From DASSNR01 sp036278935 (GTDB lineage: Bacteria; Gemmatimonadota; Gemmatimonadetes; Gemmatimonadales; Gemmatimonadaceae), in assembly GCA_036278935.1 (NCBI GenBank), contig DASUKA010000174.1:1-15536 (forward strand): DNA of 15,536 nucleotides, written 5' to 3'. A program made the translations under genes and the position numbers. Shown in pieces: positions 14,649 through 15,536 of the stretch (positions within the stretch are counted from its first letter, which is position 1; each line of letters starts with the position of its first letter). The notes beneath the pieces were generated by a model. That model saw only the letters and a program-made list of their open reading frames with translations. It searched no databases and was not told the DNA's origin.

Positions 14649-14780
14649 AGGTGTGACGCTAACCCCTCGGCGGCGGGCCGGGCAAGGGCTGGTGCGGCCA
14701 GCGACCTTCCCCTCGTCGAGCGGAACGGCCACTATTGAGCACCGTGTAGTTGCACTGTTCACCCGCACCAAGGCACGCCC

Positions 14781-15536
14781 GTGGTGAAGTCCGTCGCTCC
14801 CCTTGTCGTTCTCCTGCTGGCCGCCTGCTCGCACGCTTCGCAGGAACCGTTACCGACGCCGACTCCCATGCGCATGGACACGGTTGTCGTCAGCACGCCG
14901 GAGCGCACCACCGGACCCGCCGGGCCGGTCACGACCGTCGCCGCCAACCCCTTCCATCCGCTGGACCGGATGGACTGGCCAGGCCCCAACGCGTACCGCG
15001 CGGCCGACGGCTCCCCGGGCCCCGCCTACTGGCAACAACGGGCCGACTACGATATCCGCGCCACGCTCGATACGGCGAGCAAGACGCTCACCGGGCAGGT
15101 CACGCTCCACTACACGAACAACTCCCCCGACACGCTCCACGTCCTCTGGTTCCAACTCGACCAGAATCTCTACCGTGCGGGCAGCAAGGGCTCCGCTCTC
15201 TACCCCGCCCAGTCGCGGTGGGGCGTACGAGGGTTCGAGGGCGGATATACGCTGTCGAACATTACCGTGAACGGCTCGCCCGTCTCCCCCGACATCCACG
15301 ATACCATGATGCGGCTCGACCTCGACTCGGCGCTCTCGCCGGGCGGGGGGCAGGTGACGGTGGCCATGGCCTACCGGTTCCCGATCCCCGAGCATGGCTC
15401 GGACCGCATGGGGCGCGACAGCACGCTCTACGAGCTCGCCCAGTGGTATCCGCGCGTGGCCGTCTACGACGACGTCCGGGGCTGGAACACCGATCCCTAC
15501 CTGGGGCAAGGGGAGTTCTACCTGGAGTACGGGGAT
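14781..15536 (+). CDS. M1-family metallopeptidase lipoprotein, N-terminal part
   Basis: The frame is open from GTG 14781 to the window end, giving 252 residues without a stop. The protein begins with a lipoprotein signal peptide (VVLLLAAC, lipobox L-A-A-C, Cys16). After a Pro/Thr-rich linker comes the N-terminal beta-sandwich of M1 aminopeptidases: YWQQRADYDIRATLD, TGQVTLHYTNNSPDTLHVLW, and later ELAQWYPRVAVYDDVRGWN and YLGQGEFYLEYGD. The zinc motif HExxH and the GxMEN-like motif would lie beyond the window, so activity cannot be checked here. AAGG lies 7 nt before the GTG; a second GTG follows at once (14784). It is divergent from the aldo/keto reductase gene, with 132 nt between them that must hold both promoters. 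Confidence 0.88.
   Translation, partial: MVKSVAPLVVLLLAACSHASQEPLPTPTPMRMDTVVVSTPERTTGPAGPVTTVAANPFHPLDRMDWPGPNAYRAADGSPGPAYWQQRADYDIRATLDTASKTLTGQVTLHYTNNSPDTLHVLWFQLDQNLYRAGSKGSALYPAQSRWGVRGFEGGYTLSNITVNGSPVSPDIHDTMMRLDLDSALSPGGGQVTVAMAYRFPIPEHGSDRMGRDSTLYELAQWYPRVAVYDDVRGWNTDPYLGQGEFYLEYGD

Noticed and set aside
13422..14738. A 438-residue plus-strand reading frame.
   Set aside because: It begins inside the inverted repeat and lies antisense to the aldo/keto reductase, whose catalytic tetrad is intact.
1..15536. CRISPR arrays, tRNA or rRNA genes, insertion sequences, phage genes or defence islands.
   Set aside because: No regularly spaced direct repeats, no cloverleaf or rRNA sequence, and no transposase or integrase frames were seen on either strand.

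Overview
The window is a GC-rich piece of a bacterial chromosome, with about 14 protein genes on both strands. Several traits suggest a Gram-negative soil bacterium of the Gemmatimonadota type: small outer-membrane barrel proteins, secreted M28 and M1 peptidases, many GTG starts, and GC-rich hairpins or low-complexity palindromes between genes. This taxonomic guess comes from overall style, not from a marker gene. I saw no tRNA, rRNA, insertion sequence, integrase or CRISPR array, and no gene-free stretch longer than about 220 bases.

Layout. 1-1012: the tail of one outer-membrane beta-barrel gene, a strong hairpin, then a second complete barrel gene. 1067-2835 (minus strand): a site-2-protease-type membrane metalloprotease with two CBS domains, and a small hydrophilic conserved-type protein. 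3051-7637 (plus strand): an Smr-domain protein, an RsbRD-N-like helical protein whose stop overlaps the start of a MarC-family membrane protein, a large exported M28 peptidase of the glutamate carboxypeptidase II type, and a small lipoprotein. 7643-9688: a divergent pair made of a degenerate [FeFe]-hydrogenase-like protein and a Crp/Fnr-family regulator. 9782-11799: a membrane-anchored alpha/beta hydrolase facing a NAPE-PLD-type metallo-beta-lactamase-fold hydrolase. 11931-13397: a thioredoxin/NHL-propeller protein. 13527-15536: an aldo/keto reductase, then the start of an M1 aminopeptidase lipoprotein that runs off the window.

The main discovery candidate is the thioredoxin/NHL gene. It is interrupted by one in-frame TGA (12075-12077). 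That codon sits where the first cysteine of the redox CxxC motif should be, so the motif reads U-I-N-C. The frame is otherwise open for the whole domain architecture. A 7-bp GC-rich hairpin with an AGUU loop begins 18 nt after the TGA and fits the bacterial SECIS pattern. The gene is best read as a 488-residue selenoprotein related to NHLRC2; a conventional gene caller would truncate it or start it too late.

Other points of note are a 45-bp inverted-repeat element whose arms carry the stop codons of two convergent genes, a related palindrome before the Smr gene, a perfect 14-bp REP-like palindrome, and the hydrogenase-like protein that keeps only remnants of the metal-cluster motifs.
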